This document shows positions 21,371 through 31,810 of a stretch of DNA of 64,000 bases, one piece after another; the stretch's first letter is position 1; every line of letters begins with the position of its first letter. This stretch comes from Huiozyma naganishii CBS 8797 (Eukaryota > Ascomycota > Saccharomycetes > Saccharomycetales > Saccharomycetaceae). The DNA is taken from assembly GCF_000348985.1 (NCBI RefSeq), contig NC_035922.1, positions 323,604-387,603 on the forward strand. Direction: 5' to 3'. The translations under genes and the position numbers were made by a program. Below the pieces are notes generated by a model. That model was not told where the DNA came from. It worked only from the letters and a program-made list of their open reading frames with translations, and did not search any database.

Positions 21371-22945
21371 TTACTTACTACCGCTCAACGACAGCATGAT
21401 GTTTTTAATCAGAGGCCAGCCGTTGTCGGACCTGACCGCGTCGCCGTTCTCCTGTAGTCTCCTGAGCAGGTAGTCCTTTGTTTCGTTTGCTGGACCCCAT
21501 GGGACGTACTTGATGATGTTCTTGACGTGGTGGGTATGCACTAAATCGTAAGTGACGTTGTCTGCCATTCCGAGCAGTTGGCCCAAGATCACGTTGGCGT
21601 TGACAAATTTGTTCGATTTGTGGGTGTCAAGGATGTTGGTCGCTATCAGTTGCGAGTGGTAGTTGTGCGAGGCAATGACTAGATGCCCGTAGAAGGACTT
21701 CGAGCCCTTGTTTATCATATCGCTTATGACAGTTTGCATTATGTGGTCATAGTTCTTGTCGGTGGCCTCCTTTGTTGGGTGGATGACTTCGCTTCTGTTA
21801 GCCTCGGAATGGATGTAAGCGCCTCTTACAATCTTGAGTCCCAGCTTGTACCCGTACTGCTTTGCGAGTTTGTACTCGTGGAACAGGTGGTTATACGAAT
21901 CGGTCAGATAGAGTTGCCACGTCCCGATCACGGAGACACAGGGAGCGTCCACGGGGTTGAATTTCTGCATCAGGACTCTTTGCAGATCGTAAACACCGTT
22001 TAGTTGCAAATCGAACTTCTCCGCGTCGATGGTGGAGACAAAAAAGGGGGAGACTCTGTTTGGGTACTTCTTGGCGAACTCTTGGTTCAAGTTGTATATC
22101 TCTTCCGTTATCTTGGAGCAGTTGTCAATGAGAACCTGTCTCTGCGCCTGCCAGTACGGTTCCGGGTTATTGAAGTTCAGCAACACCTGTGCGGGGTCCT
22201 TCACCAGTGCGGATGGCTTCAAAGCGATGTAACCTGGGGCTATGTCGTTGACTTGCTCTGGGGTGCACTTTTCCAACTGCGACTCCAGGTTTGGTCTCAG
22301 CACTTGGTGGATGGACTGTATGGTCTCGTCGACGATGTGGTTGATGTCGATGTTCTTCGTTCCTTCAGAGTCCTCTATGGTGAGGGACAGCATCATGTTT
22401 GATATCCCTCGTTTCTGCAACTGCGCCCCGCAGTCCGTCACCTGCTTCATGGTCTCCCCGCCACAGTACAAGTCAGAGATCAGGAGCCTAATGATGGGCA
22501 CTGGCACGAAGGGGAACACTTTGATACAAGTGTCCAAAACGAACTTGTTCAAAGAGCATACCCCGATCACGAACAGCGACAGCAACTGTTTCCTGGGGAC
22601 AGACTTCAGGAAGTTGATGGCAGACGGGATAGGCGCATCGTAAACGGAGGGAGTGGGCACCTGTGAGTCCGCAGTGTGCACGTGCATCGCCTCATCGGCC
22701 ATCCCACCACTCACTGCTGGGTGTCTGGGCACGCTGTGCCCACCCGCAGTCGTTGCCGCACCGCCGGCATCCACTGCGAGCTGCGTCTCCTTCTTTGTCG
22801 CAGTCTTGGTGACATAGAATCTGGCGGTCGGCTTGTACACGAGCTCTGTCCGCAAACTGGCCAGCGACGCTACTTTAGCAGCGGTAGTATTAGCAGTAGC
22901 AGTACTATAAGACGAGCCCAAACGCACAGCTCCTCTTCTTAGCAT
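21371..22945 (-). CDS. PUT1: Mitochondrial proline dehydrogenase Put1
   Basis: 524 residues (S. cerevisiae about 476). It is the FAD-dependent oxidase that converts proline to pyrroline-5-carboxylate in mitochondria, the first step of proline use as nitrogen source. The N-terminus ([20 protein letters not shown]) is basic and hydroxylated like a mitochondrial presequence. The catalytic barrel carries [19 protein letters not shown] and the C-terminal [18 protein letters not shown] and [14 protein letters not shown] motifs characteristic of proline dehydrogenases. The upstream region holds three Put3-type sites (listed separately), so induction by proline through Put3 is likely. Confidence 0.93.
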   Translation of the reverse strand: MLRRGAVRLGSSYSTATANTTAAKVASLASLRTELVYKPTARFYVTKTATKKETQLAVDAGGAATTAGGHSVPRHPAVSGGMADEAMHVHTADSQVPTPSVYDAPIPSAINFLKSVPRKQLLSLFVIGVCSLNKFVLDTCIKVFPFVPVPIIRLLISDLYCGGETMKQVTDCGAQLQKRGISNMMLSLTIEDSEGTKNIDINHIVDETIQSIHQVLRPNLESQLEKCTPEQVNDIAPGYIALKPSALVKDPAQVLLNFNNPEPYWQAQRQVLIDNCSKITEEIYNLNQEFAKKYPNRVSPFFVSTIDAEKFDLQLNGVYDLQRVLMQKFNPVDAPCVSVIGTWQLYLTDSYNHLFHEYKLAKQYGYKLGLKIVRGAYIHSEANRSEVIHPTKEATDKNYDHIMQTVISDMINKGSKSFYGHLVIASHNYHSQLIATNILDTHKSNKFVNANVILGQLLGMADNVTYDLVHTHHVKNIIKYVPWGPANETKDYLLRRLQENGDAVRSDNGWPLIKNIMLSLSGSK

Positions 22946-23241
22946 TCAAATATAAGTTAAAAGTGTGTGTGTGTGTGTGTGTCTTGTGGTAAGAAACCTC
23001 TTTCTGAATAAACAAAATCTTAACTTCCCAAACCACAAAAACGATACCTTTATACGTTCTCTGTGACTCAAGAACCAGCGACTGGGGGGGGAAGGTCATC
23101 CCGTCCCCTCGGTCCGTCTTATATCTTCCCGAAGTCGCGCAGTTGGGATCCAGAAGAGAAAAAGAAAGGGAAACAGCTAAACAATAGGCGTATTAGACAA
23201 TCGCGTTTCAGGCACAAACTTTTTTTTTCCATTGTTCTCGC

Positions 23242-23257
23242 CGGGATTCGGTTCCCG
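23242..23257. promoter_or_regulatory. Put3-type site 1 (CGG-N10-CCG)
   Basis: CGG GATTCGGTTC CCG, 297 bases upstream of the PUT1 start. Put3 of S. cerevisiae binds CGG-N10-CCG upstream of PUT1 and PUT2. Confidence 0.65.
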
Positions 23258-23295
23258 GCGCGCGTGAACAATGGGCCGGAGGGGCTGGCAGGCAC

Positions 23296-23320
23296 GCGGT
23301 CCGCAGCGATAGCGGACCGC
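23296..23320. repeat. Perfect inverted repeat upstream of PUT1
   Basis: Arms GCGGTCCGC and GCGGACCGC (9 bp each) are separated by 7 bases, between Put3-type sites 1 and 2. It could be a further zinc-cluster binding site or simply a hairpin. Confidence 0.6.
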
Positions 23321-23371
23321 TCGGGTATGCGAGCATTGCGCTGCACTGTCGTCTCCTTTGCTGGGAGTTCA

Positions 23372-23387
23372 CGGGCACCGGTTCCCG
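23372..23387. promoter_or_regulatory. Put3-type site 2 (CGG-N10-CCG)
   Basis: CGG GCACCGGTTC CCG, 427 bases upstream of PUT1. Confidence 0.6.
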
Positions 23388-23399
23388 GGCGGCGCTGTT

Positions 23400-23415
23400 C
23401 GGGAAGCGGTGCCCG
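23400..23415. promoter_or_regulatory. Put3-type site 3 (CGG-N10-CCG)
   Basis: CGG GAAGCGGTGC CCG, only 28 bases from site 2 and just past the RRN5 stop codon. The GAAGC after CGG agrees with the known S. cerevisiae Put3 site. Confidence 0.6.
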
Positions 23416-23427
23416 GCAGGGCGAGGG

Positions 23428-24954
23428 TCAGCCGTCTGAGCGCAGGAACCAGTCGTGTAGTGTCTGGGACAGCTGTATGGGCGGGTTGCGGTCGTGCGTG
23501 GCGGAGGGTGTGCCCGTCTGGGCTGCTGCAAGAGGGACGCAGTGCGTGCCCCGCTTATTCTTGTTCTTGCCGTTGCCCTTACGTTTGCGTTTGCTCTTGG
23601 CGGCCGCTATATGCATGAAGTAGTGGAAGAGCGTGCTCTCGTGTTTGCTTGAGTGGACCATGTCCGCGTGGTCCATCTGGCCTGCTTCCCAGTCGTAGAG
23701 CGACAGCTCTGTGGCGTTATCTAGACGTTGCGTGGCGTCGACATCCGGTGTTCCGTCCCGCTTCACAATAGTAAAGGATACGGGATCGTCCTCATCCGAG
23801 TGTGGTTCGTTTTGTGTAACAGATGCATCCAGTTTGGCCATCTTCTTGATAAAGAGACTCTCAGTGGTGGTGCCTGTCCGGTAGTGTGCCCGATCCTCGT
23901 CCAGAGGCTGTTCTATCGTAGAGGTCGGGGCCCCACCTGTTAGCTCGTCGGAACACGCCTTCGCAGTGACGCTGTCGTTGAATTTGACGCTAGCGGAGAG
24001 GATCTCCGGCAGAAGCGAGTCCCTGATGGCTCTATTCCGGAACACGTTGCCCGCAAGGGGCTCGGGGACCAGCCCGAATTTATGTAACGTCTCCAGTGTG
24101 TTCCCACCGGGTGTGTACACGGGGATGTCCTCGTGTCGCATTATAGTGAGCCCGCGGTCAATGTGTTCCCTCGTTATCGTCGTGGGGAACGACCACTTCC
24201 TCCTCGCGTGCCGGTCGGAAAGGTACGCCAGCAAGTCCGACTTGCCCACCTCGCAGTCATTGATATTGGGGAGCACGCAGAAATGCAACAATCGCTTCAC
24301 GTACTGCACTACAAGTCCCTCAATAAATTGAACACTCTCTAGGCTGAAGGGTAGTGGCGTCTTCACGAGGTTACCGTCCTCGAATTGACTCCGGCGGTAA
24401 ACTTTCAACCATTTTGCATTCCAGTCGTCAAACTTGACAAGCCCACTATCGCTGTGATCCAGGGGGCACACCGCCCCTGCATCCTCTCGGGTCATCAACC
24501 GTTCGGCCATCAATTCCTCAAGCTCGATAAACTGTTCGCTGACTTCGTACGCAATTGGAATCTCGCTCCGCCTCAGAAGTTTCTTGAAACGGCCGTCCTT
24601 CAACAACCGTACGTTGCGTCGCAATAGGTCATAGTACTGCAACACCTCTATCTTACTCTTGTTGCCTATACAATGCCACCAGTCGTCCAGCCGGTGGATC
24701 GAGTACCGCTCCAGCAGCTTGAAGAACTTCCTCTTGTCCTTACCAGACCAGTAGACCCCCATCTCCTCCCCCAGGAGATTCTCCTGCCTCAAATACCGCT
24801 TCTCAAGATACCTAACGTGCGAGTCAACGTGGATCCGCGACCCGCGGATCTCGTAGTCCACAAATTGATCCACCTGGTAGAACTGTTTCACCTCTCGGTT
24901 GTACAGTTTGATGTACTGCGTCGTCAAATCGTTCACGGGGACCCCCGCGTGCAT
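23428..24954 (-). CDS. RRN5: RNA polymerase I upstream activation factor subunit Rrn5
   Basis: 508 residues from the Met at 24954 (MHAGVPVNDLTTQYIKLYNR); in-frame Mets at 24987 and 25032 would add up to 26 residues that look unconserved. Rrn5 is part of UAF, which binds the rDNA promoter. The conserved part is the SANT-like segment near residues 70-130 (WSGKDKRKFFKLLERYSIHR, then DDWWHCIGNKSK.EVLQYYDLLRR) followed by PIAYEVSEQFIELEELM. It is much longer than S. cerevisiae Rrn5 (about 363); the extra C-terminal sequence is hydrophilic and includes a lysine/arginine-rich block (KSKRKRKGNGKNKNKRG), a likely nuclear signal. It stands between PUT1 and SLS1 as in S. cerevisiae (YLR141W). Confidence 0.85.
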   Translation of the reverse strand: MHAGVPVNDLTTQYIKLYNREVKQFYQVDQFVDYEIRGSRIHVDSHVRYLEKRYLRQENLLGEEMGVYWSGKDKRKFFKLLERYSIHRLDDWWHCIGNKSKIEVLQYYDLLRRNVRLLKDGRFKKLLRRSEIPIAYEVSEQFIELEELMAERLMTREDAGAVCPLDHSDSGLVKFDDWNAKWLKVYRRSQFEDGNLVKTPLPFSLESVQFIEGLVVQYVKRLLHFCVLPNINDCEVGKSDLLAYLSDRHARRKWSFPTTITREHIDRGLTIMRHEDIPVYTPGGNTLETLHKFGLVPEPLAGNVFRNRAIRDSLLPEILSASVKFNDSVTAKACSDELTGGAPTSTIEQPLDEDRAHYRTGTTTESLFIKKMAKLDASVTQNEPHSDEDDPVSFTIVKRDGTPDVDATQRLDNATELSLYDWEAGQMDHADMVHSSKHESTLFHYFMHIAAAKSKRKRKGNGKNKNKRGTHCVPLAAAQTGTPSATHDRNPPIQLSQTLHDWFLRSDG

Positions 24955-25203
24955 ATTAAACACATCCAGCTTCTTCCGTAGCCCCATCGCCCCACAGTAT
25001 ACTCCCCGATTGTCAATGCCAATTAACACCACATCGAAAGCACCTCATCGCATCGCAACACGAAGCTTGTTCACTTACCCAAAGAATTTTTCACTTTTTG
25101 GTGACAAAACGTAAGTTGTTCCCATAGAGACTTGTATCCTGTGTGTGTGGTACAATATCTCTGCGTACGCCAAGCGAGAGTGAACTGCTCTCAGCACGAG
25201 ATC

Positions 25204-27147
25204 ATGTTACTTCTAAGATTGGTCCCAGCGGAGAGGGTCGTCCCGCGAGGGGTCACTGCCCTGCGGCGCTGCTGCTATTCTACGACTTCCGGGAAGAAAA
25301 TAAAACCAGAGAAACCGAACATCGTCGTGCTGAACCCGAAGCAGGCTGGGATTGCTGCAAGGAATAGAGACCCGCGGAAACTTCCCCATAGCAGTCATCA
25401 TCTTTCAATACTACAAGGCGTTGACTTGGGCGCCGACAATTCGAAGACCAGCGTTCATCGCAGACAACCGTCTAGGGACGGCGACGCAGCTACCGAGGAA
25501 AATGCGGACTACTTGTCGCTGCTAAACTTCCAGTCGAAGATCACCCCTGAGCAAATAGTGTCGTCGATAGACTCTTTGAAACCACCACAGACCTCTGTGT
25601 CAAATGCCACGGTCCAATCCCTGACACAGAACTTGTACGACTCATATACAGCCAAACAACTGCAATATTTCTTGAAGTCCAAGGATCCGAACATGCAACG
25701 CTCGCGACTGAACAAGGGCATCATGATCAACAAGATACTTCTCCAGATATGGGGTCTCAAGATAATGGACTCATTAACCACAACGAAATTTAGACAGATA
25801 AAGATGTCGCGCAGGTCTGCAAAATTATTGATCCTAACCCAAAATGGGAAGATCCTACAAAATCTGATCCGTTTGAATAAAAACCTCCTGATACAGCTTA
25901 ACTTCTCCACCAACGACCTGAATATATGGTGTGATGACGAGTCATTGATCAGGTTTATCGAGATTTCCATTTCGCAGATTTTAAGAAACGTCGTGATCAC
26001 CTCCTGGGATTTGGGCACTTTGACACCAGATTTGATGGCTCTGATAACTAAAACATGCGCCGTAGATATCGATCTAGCAACAAACGAGTGTGCCGCTTTT
26101 GGATGGAAAAGAATTAATTTGGCCAAAAGACTGTTTAAGTGGGTACAAGCCGCCTCGCTGGAAAAGAAGGTGATGTTCGAAAACGAGCGAATACAGAAGT
26201 GGACCAGCGAAAACAGGGAAGTCCACACAGAATCCTTCTTCTTCAATGATATCGGGAGTTTAAATTGGTTTCGAAGAAACTATAACGACTGGACGCGGCT
26301 GCAAGAAGTTGCACCCTTTACCGAGACAGAGAAGACACCTTCAGCAGAGTCTTTTGTAGATGATGAAAAGATCAATGAGCTCCACGACTTCTTGTACTCC
26401 AAGAGAACTCCGCCAACTGCGGCGCCCTTCGAGCTTGTGAATGATGCTTCTCAATCACCAACTCATCACTCTTTAATTAGTGTATCTCTTGGTCAACTAT
26501 TGACGCGGTCAAAAACCGCAGAAACCTTTTTTTTGCCGAGGGTACCTCACCTGGTATCAAAACTGATGAAGCTGCCACTCTACGACGACTTTAAGACCAA
26601 AGATGCTATGTTCACGGTCGAGCAACATGACTACTATCTGCAATTGCAGTTTGCCCCTGCCATTGAAAATCCAGATCTGCCCCCTCTTGAAATATGGTTG
26701 GAACTAGATGATAATGATGACATCATCTTGGAGTCCGCACAATGTCTAGTTCAAGAACAAAAATCGAATTACCTGATACAAACACCAGAACTGTGCCACG
26801 ATTATAAGGTAAGCATGGAAACCGTCTCTAATGTATCATTGGAAACACAAAATATGGTTAAGACGTATCTGAAGAACCTGAAATTTACCTCTCTAAACCA
26901 CTTCAAGTGCTCACATCAACTCTCCGTGGCTGCACCGGATGGAAAGAATGCAATTTACGACTATTTAGCCGTAAACTATCACAGAATTATAAAACTAAGG
27001 TATATGGACAAATACGTTGTTCAGTTCTCTGATATCAATGGTGGCTCCCTAGGGGGTAGATACTCTCAAGTCCATTTTGTTTGTGATGAGAACCCAACGA
27101 GGGACCAATTTTCAACATTCATAAAAGATGTCTTCAAATTCAACTAA
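25204..27147 (+). CDS. SLS1: Mitochondrial inner-membrane protein Sls1
   Basis: 647 residues from the Met at 25204; an in-frame Met at 25132 gives a less presequence-like leader. S. cerevisiae Sls1 (about 643) is an inner-membrane protein coordinating mitochondrial transcription and translation. The first 40 residues (MLLLRLVPAERVVPRGVTAL, then RRCCYSTTS) form a typical basic mitochondrial targeting sequence. The body is a soluble-looking domain with few landmark motifs; assignment rests on length, targeting and position between RRN5 and NHA1. Confidence 0.8.
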   Translation: MLLLRLVPAERVVPRGVTALRRCCYSTTSGKKIKPEKPNIVVLNPKQAGIAARNRDPRKLPHSSHHLSILQGVDLGADNSKTSVHRRQPSRDGDAATEENADYLSLLNFQSKITPEQIVSSIDSLKPPQTSVSNATVQSLTQNLYDSYTAKQLQYFLKSKDPNMQRSRLNKGIMINKILLQIWGLKIMDSLTTTKFRQIKMSRRSAKLLILTQNGKILQNLIRLNKNLLIQLNFSTNDLNIWCDDESLIRFIEISISQILRNVVITSWDLGTLTPDLMALITKTCAVDIDLATNECAAFGWKRINLAKRLFKWVQAASLEKKVMFENERIQKWTSENREVHTESFFFNDIGSLNWFRRNYNDWTRLQEVAPFTETEKTPSAESFVDDEKINELHDFLYSKRTPPTAAPFELVNDASQSPTHHSLISVSLGQLLTRSKTAETFFLPRVPHLVSKLMKLPLYDDFKTKDAMFTVEQHDYYLQLQFAPAIENPDLPPLEIWLELDDNDDIILESAQCLVQEQKSNYLIQTPELCHDYKVSMETVSNVSLETQNMVKTYLKNLKFTSLNHFKCSHQLSVAAPDGKNAIYDYLAVNYHRIIKLRYMDKYVVQFSDINGGSLGGRYSQVHFVCDENPTRDQFSTFIKDVFKFN

Positions 27148-27327
27148 ACTATAACGTCATGTAAATATATAATTCCGCCATAACTATAGCATTGAATAAT
27201 AATGACAACTCTGTTGAGGACAACCAGCTGCATATACCCCATATCCATCATGTTTTAAAATGCTATAAATCTTAGTTGGAAATGCATGTGCACGACTTAT
27301 ATAATATTATCAAACAGCAGTTATTTC

Positions 27328-30255
27328 TTATTTCAAGCCGAGTGTTTTACTCAGTTTGGATTTGACCTTGTGCGTCGCAGAGTCTGTTTGCCTCGAAGAT
27401 GATTCAACGGCTGTCCTCTCAGGAGGTTCTTCTTCATCATCTTTGTCCGTTGGAGCATAGATGTGCCCCAAAGCATTCAGTCTTCTGCGCCTCTCGAATT
27501 CCGTTTCAGATTCCTCGTCCTCGACATCTTCTGCAGAATCTGATGCATCGCCCTCCTCGCCATAACTATTCGAATCCAAACTATTGAGGCTGATATCTTC
27601 TTCTTCACTGTCTTCGTCTTGTTCGTATAGTGGCGGTGTACCTCTACCAGGAGCAGGGGTCAGCACTCTATTACTTCTTGTTAATTGACGTGGCTGCTCT
27701 ACCTTCCGCCGAGTATCCGATATCTTAGGTTTAGCGCTGTCGTTGCTCGTTTTAGATTTGGTAGATGAAACACGCGATAAAATACCAACAGCTGATAAGG
27801 CCTTTAAGACAACGCCACCATCTCTACTTGGAGATTCCTTCCGCTTCAGCCCATGATGTCTGTTGATCTTGTACGTCCTCATAACATCACCTTCTTCATT
27901 TTCAATGATCAACAGGTCGTCCATCTTATATGCATGATACTTGTGCTTCGGTCTTCTACTATCATTGGTCCCTTCGCTATTCGATGTCGACGATCTGTTT
28001 ATTTCTGGTTGTATGTCTTCCACGAGAGAACGCATCTTGGACAATGATGTCGGCGTTAAAATCTTTTTCAAAGCATGGAAGCTGCTGTCAGATCTATTAC
28101 TTTCTGTGGTCGTTAAATTCAATCCGACGGATGAAGGACCGGTGTTTTCTTCTTCATCTCTGGAGTCAGACTGCATTTTAGCATGATCAATGATTTCACC
28201 GTGACGGTTCTCTATAATAATATTGTTTCCATCAACGTATGCAACTTTACCTTGTTTTTCATCACGCTCAATCAGCCTCTTTCTCTCCTGAGCTGATGGC
28301 GTGGTCGACGACGAAGTTATATCGTCGCTCCTGTCCTCAAATTTCTCTGGCTCCTCACCCAAATCATATTCAGGTCCTGGTGGAAGTTGGGAAGAGGGCA
28401 AGTCTGAGCTCATTTGAGTTTCTTCGCCTTCTCCCTCTTCACCTTCTGACATGTAGACAGGGTACTCTGCCAATTCTTCAACATTATGGTAATCACCTTC
28501 CTCGCCGTTATCGGCTTCTTCGTATTCGTCTGGATGTTTAGAAGAGCCCAATGCAAATGTGGCAGCACGTGCCTCCTTCTCCCGCTGCAATCTTTCCCTG
28601 CCAATATCGTTCAACTCATCATCATCATAGGCATCCCTAGACTTGGATCCGAAAATTTCCTTTTGAATCTTATCTTTACCTCTTCTAAACCTTCTTTTGG
28701 CTTTACTCTTATGCTTTCTTCTCTTCATACCTCCGACAGGCCTCACAGGAACACCGCTCGTTTCAACAGTGCTAGTTCTTGACAGATCGTCCTGCTTTTG
28801 AGTGTCGACCCTATGCAAGGAGAAGGAGCGTCCTGTAGTATCCAGAGATGGCAATCTTTGCATCCACGAACTTTTGCCCGACCCATTCATTGTATGTGTG
28901 GTAAATGTTTTGGTCAAAGTGATAGAGTTCAAGTGGCGACCCAGTGTAATGACAGCAACGGAAGATCCGTGGACAATGATTGATGTAACAATGAAGAAGC
29001 ACGTAATAGGCCATATGCAAGATATCAACTGCCAGTGCTTGGTCCCCTTTTCCGGTAGTTCTTTCAATGGTGTAGGTTCCTCAGTGATGCTCGACTCCAG
29101 TTCTGCTCTTGCCAGAATTGCGGCAAAAACTGCGCCAACTCCAATAGGGCCAAAATGACCGACAAAAACAGCCTCACGCCAAGATTTGATGTCCGGGATA
29201 AATGGCCTCAAAATCAGGACAGCAGGTATTCTCCGCAAAAAGATAACCACTATGGATAAGACGATAAGTCTCCAGACATCGCAACCAATTTCGCTGCTGT
29301 TGAACTGGCTCCACGGGATGATGGATCCGAAGAAAATGAAGTACGCATAATTTAGCAGCAAATCTATGACGGTCGAAATTTTGGTCTCTTCCGTTTGCTG
29401 AGTAAACCAACCATCCCAGGCAAATGCAGTCCCCGCAGCAAAGGATACCAATAGATCATCAACACCTAATATGGAGCCGAACCCTGCACAACAAAAAGAG
29501 AGCACAACGTAAAATGCCAAAAACGATTCACGGTCAATGATATTTCTTTCCTCTGCAAACCTGATACTCACTCTACCAACATAACCAATAAACACCCCGA
29601 GAATACATCCGAAAACACATTCATAAAGGATAGTCACACAAATCCAGTCTTTAACGATCTCCCTCCCGTTGCCCGGGTGGATAATTAGATTCATTGCCAG
29701 AAATAAAAACGGGAANGCCATCCCATCGTTACAGCCTGACTCTGCGGACAGCAAGTTTCTAAGATGGCCCGGTACTCTTTGGGCAAACTTACCGGATACA
29801 ACGGACTGCGCCAAGATAGGGTCAGTAGCCGTTATGCAAGCGGATACCAGCAAAGAATCTGCAAAATTCAGCCCCGGTATAACAATCCAAATAAACAGAC
29901 CAACTACCAGCCAACCTGTTGTCATGACTGGTAGCAACAACATTATAACAGACAGCCAATGCTTTTTCATGTATTTCCTCGGCAGTTCGACTGCCACTGC
30001 AAAAATTAGCAAACATAACACTATTCGTGTAATCTCCAAAGTAATCGAATCAGAGTTCCCCCACTTCAACGGATTGAACCATCCTAAACAATGAGGCCCT
30101 ACAATCAAACCAAATATACCGGCCACTGTGGACTCACCGATGTAGAGTTTTTCCTTGATGAACAGAGACACCAACGAAAACACGGCTGAGAATATACCAA
30201 CACAAGCATAGGCAACATGGGCTTTCGAAACTTCTAGTTGCTCCCACACAGCCAT
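27328..30255 (-). CDS. NHA1: Plasma membrane Na+(K+)/H+ antiporter Nha1
   Basis: 975 residues from the Met at 30255 ([20 protein letters not shown]), the start that matches the family; an upstream in-frame Met at 30312 is probably not used. Nha1 exports sodium and potassium in exchange for protons. The N-terminal 430 residues hold about 12 membrane segments with the conserved [22 protein letters not shown] and [14 protein letters not shown] motifs that carry transport-critical acidic residues. The C-terminal half is a long acidic cytosolic tail with short conserved blocks ([13 protein letters not shown], [27 protein letters not shown]), as in S. cerevisiae. One undefined base at 29716 obscures the residue after NDGM. 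Confidence 0.95.
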   Translation of the reverse strand: MAVWEQLEVSKAHVAYACVGIFSAVFSLVSLFIKEKLYIGESTVAGIFGLIVGPHCLGWFNPLKWGNSDSITLEITRIVLCLLIFAVAVELPRKYMKKHWLSVIMLLLPVMTTGWLVVGLFIWIVIPGLNFADSLLVSACITATDPILAQSVVSGKFAQRVPGHLRNLLSAESGCNDGMXFPFLFLAMNLIIHPGNGREIVKDWICVTILYECVFGCILGVFIGYVGRVSIRFAEERNIIDRESFLAFYVVLSFCCAGFGSILGVDDLLVSFAAGTAFAWDGWFTQQTEETKISTVIDLLLNYAYFIFFGSIIPWSQFNSSEIGCDVWRLIVLSIVVIFLRRIPAVLILRPFIPDIKSWREAVFVGHFGPIGVGAVFAAILARAELESSITEEPTPLKELPEKGTKHWQLISCIWPITCFFIVTSIIVHGSSVAVITLGRHLNSITLTKTFTTHTMNGSGKSSWMQRLPSLDTTGRSFSLHRVDTQKQDDLSRTSTVETSGVPVRPVGGMKRRKHKSKAKRRFRRGKDKIQKEIFGSKSRDAYDDDELNDIGRERLQREKEARAATFALGSSKHPDEYEEADNGEEGDYHNVEELAEYPVYMSEGEEGEGEETQMSSDLPSSQLPPGPEYDLGEEPEKFEDRSDDITSSSTTPSAQERKRLIERDEKQGKVAYVDGNNIIIENRHGEIIDHAKMQSDSRDEEENTGPSSVGLNLTTTESNRSDSSFHALKKILTPTSLSKMRSLVEDIQPEINRSSTSNSEGTNDSRRPKHKYHAYKMDDLLIIENEEGDVMRTYKINRHHGLKRKESPSRDGGVVLKALSAVGILSRVSSTKSKTSNDSAKPKISDTRRKVEQPRQLTRSNRVLTPAPGRGTPPLYEQDEDSEEEDISLNSLDSNSYGEEGDASDSAEDVEDEESETEFERRRRLNALGHIYAPTDKDDEEEPPERTAVESSSRQTDSATHKVKSKLSKTLGLK

Positions 30256-30724
30256 TTTCCTTGCTCTAGGTCTATAACCCCAAATGTAGTAAAATGGACG
30301 TGCTAACTCCACTAAAGAGCAACTGCGAGATGTATTGAGGGAATTGACTCAAAAATGCGAACCCACGTTTGTGAAATGATATGAAGTAGAAATACACTAA
30401 AGAAACGATAGAAGGGAAGCAGGAGCTATTTTAATAGAAAGAAGGAAAATAAAATGCGCTACCCCTTGTTCTATATCTCTATGTGCTGCTTCTCTGCCAG
30501 CGGAAGGGTACACGGGTTGTCCCTCTTCCATAACTGTCTCCTCCATATCAACACTCCTCCCATCGCTTCGTTGATTATTTTTATACCGAAAAAAAGTAGT
30601 GGCTGTCGAACTAAAACAATAGAAAGGTCACAAAGATGCCAAGCGCAAGGGTCTCTGCCGCGTATAAACGAGTAGAGTATGTGCTTGTTGGACGCTTGCT
30701 GGGCGTAGATGTGAGACTTGCGCA
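30256..30724. other. Spacer between NHA1 start and RKM5 stop
   Basis: 469 bases that serve as NHA1 upstream region and RKM5 3' region. I see no conserved element beyond AT-rich promoter-like sequence. Confidence 0.5.
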
Positions 30725-31810
30725 CTACTCGATGAGGTAGAGGTTAAACCTCGTGTGTTGCCAATCCGCATCTTCAACAGAGTAAACTTTCAAGTTATGG
30801 TTGAGCACGGCGTGCTCCAAAAAACTTGTAACAACCTCTTGTGACCGCAGTTGAATTCCGACTAGGGCACGCACTCGAATGGAGCGCTCCGGATTACTCT
30901 TTCGATAGTAATCGAGCAACTGTCTCAAGGCGGTCAGAAATGGCGCTATTAAGAAATCGTTGTAAATTACATCCAATGCGATTATGTACACGGTTTCAGC
31001 TTGATCCTTCAGTTTGGACAGATAAGGGTACAGTTTAGAGAGTGTCTGATCGGTCAAGTGGAAAGTCTCCCAATCAATCGGTTCTACTTCCAGTTGGCAT
31101 CGGTTGCTGATAATATTCAGATCGTCAGAATCTGTCGACTGATCAACATGAAGGGAACTGGATACGATACAGCGCCTATTTAGTTGAAGTAGATTATCCT
31201 TGATGTTAGATTTTAATTTCTTTAGTATTCCGCGTTGGTCTGTGGCGATGTAAGTCGCTACATAATTTCCCATCACAGTTGGTAAGATTCCAGATATTCC
31301 TGATCCCAATTCGATAATCCCGACATTATCGCCCATTATAGATGGAACAGATATACTTTCTTCGCTGTTCAGGAGTTTCACGGAGCTCGCTCCCCCATCA
31401 TTTACTCTTAGAAATGCTGCAGACTTGCTGTAGAGTAACCACTTCAAGAAAAATGGTGTTATCGACCACAGAACGTATCCTGTTGTAGAGTTATTGTTCA
31501 CTTGCGAAGAGTTAAGACTTGTGATCGATTGGTTAACCGTTATTGAAAATGTTTGAGTAACAGAACTATCAATTGAACCTCTACTCGTCTCTGGATTATT
31601 CTTTTGTCGTCTATTGCTTTGTCTTGATTTCCTTTTCGGTCTACTCAACTCTTCATCAGGTTCGATCTGTACCTCTACCTCGTGCTCATCTCTGCTTAGA
31701 ATCCCAAGATCTTGCTTTAAACTGCCAACGTGGGTCTCTATTTGTACATATCTGTCAAAAACATGTTCGAAAATTGTATCCTCATCCAAGTGTCTCAACT
31801 GAAATGCCAT
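30725..31810 (-). CDS. RKM5: Protein lysine methyltransferase Rkm5
   Basis: 361 residues (S. cerevisiae YLR137W about 367). Rkm5 monomethylates ribosomal protein L1 in S. cerevisiae. It belongs to the METTL21-like class I methyltransferases: the SAM-binding motif I is VGIIELGSGISGILP, followed by YIATDQRGILKKLKSNI, and the WSITPFFLKWLLY segment precedes it as in the family. The 60 residues after position 50 are polar and poorly conserved. Its adjacency to NHA1 follows S. cerevisiae order. Confidence 0.9.
   Translation of the reverse strand: MAFQLRHLDEDTIFEHVFDRYVQIETHVGSLKQDLGILSRDEHEVEVQIEPDEELSRPKRKSRQSNRRQKNNPETSRGSIDSSVTQTFSITVNQSITSLNSSQVNNNSTTGYVLWSITPFFLKWLLYSKSAAFLRVNDGGASSVKLLNSEESISVPSIMGDNVGIIELGSGISGILPTVMGNYVATYIATDQRGILKKLKSNIKDNLLQLNRRCIVSSSLHVDQSTDSDDLNIISNRCQLEVEPIDWETFHLTDQTLSKLYPYLSKLKDQAETVYIIALDVIYNDFLIAPFLTALRQLLDYYRKSNPERSIRVRALVGIQLRSQEVVTSFLEHAVLNHNLKVYSVEDADWQHTRFNLYLIE

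Larger units (their letters stand above)
22946..23427. promoter_or_regulatory. PUT1 upstream region
   Basis: 482 bases between the PUT1 start and the RRN5 stop, unusually GC-rich in its distal half. It holds a (GT)10 tract near the gene (22963-22982), three CGG-N10-CCG elements and a 9-bp-arm inverted repeat. Confidence 0.7.
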
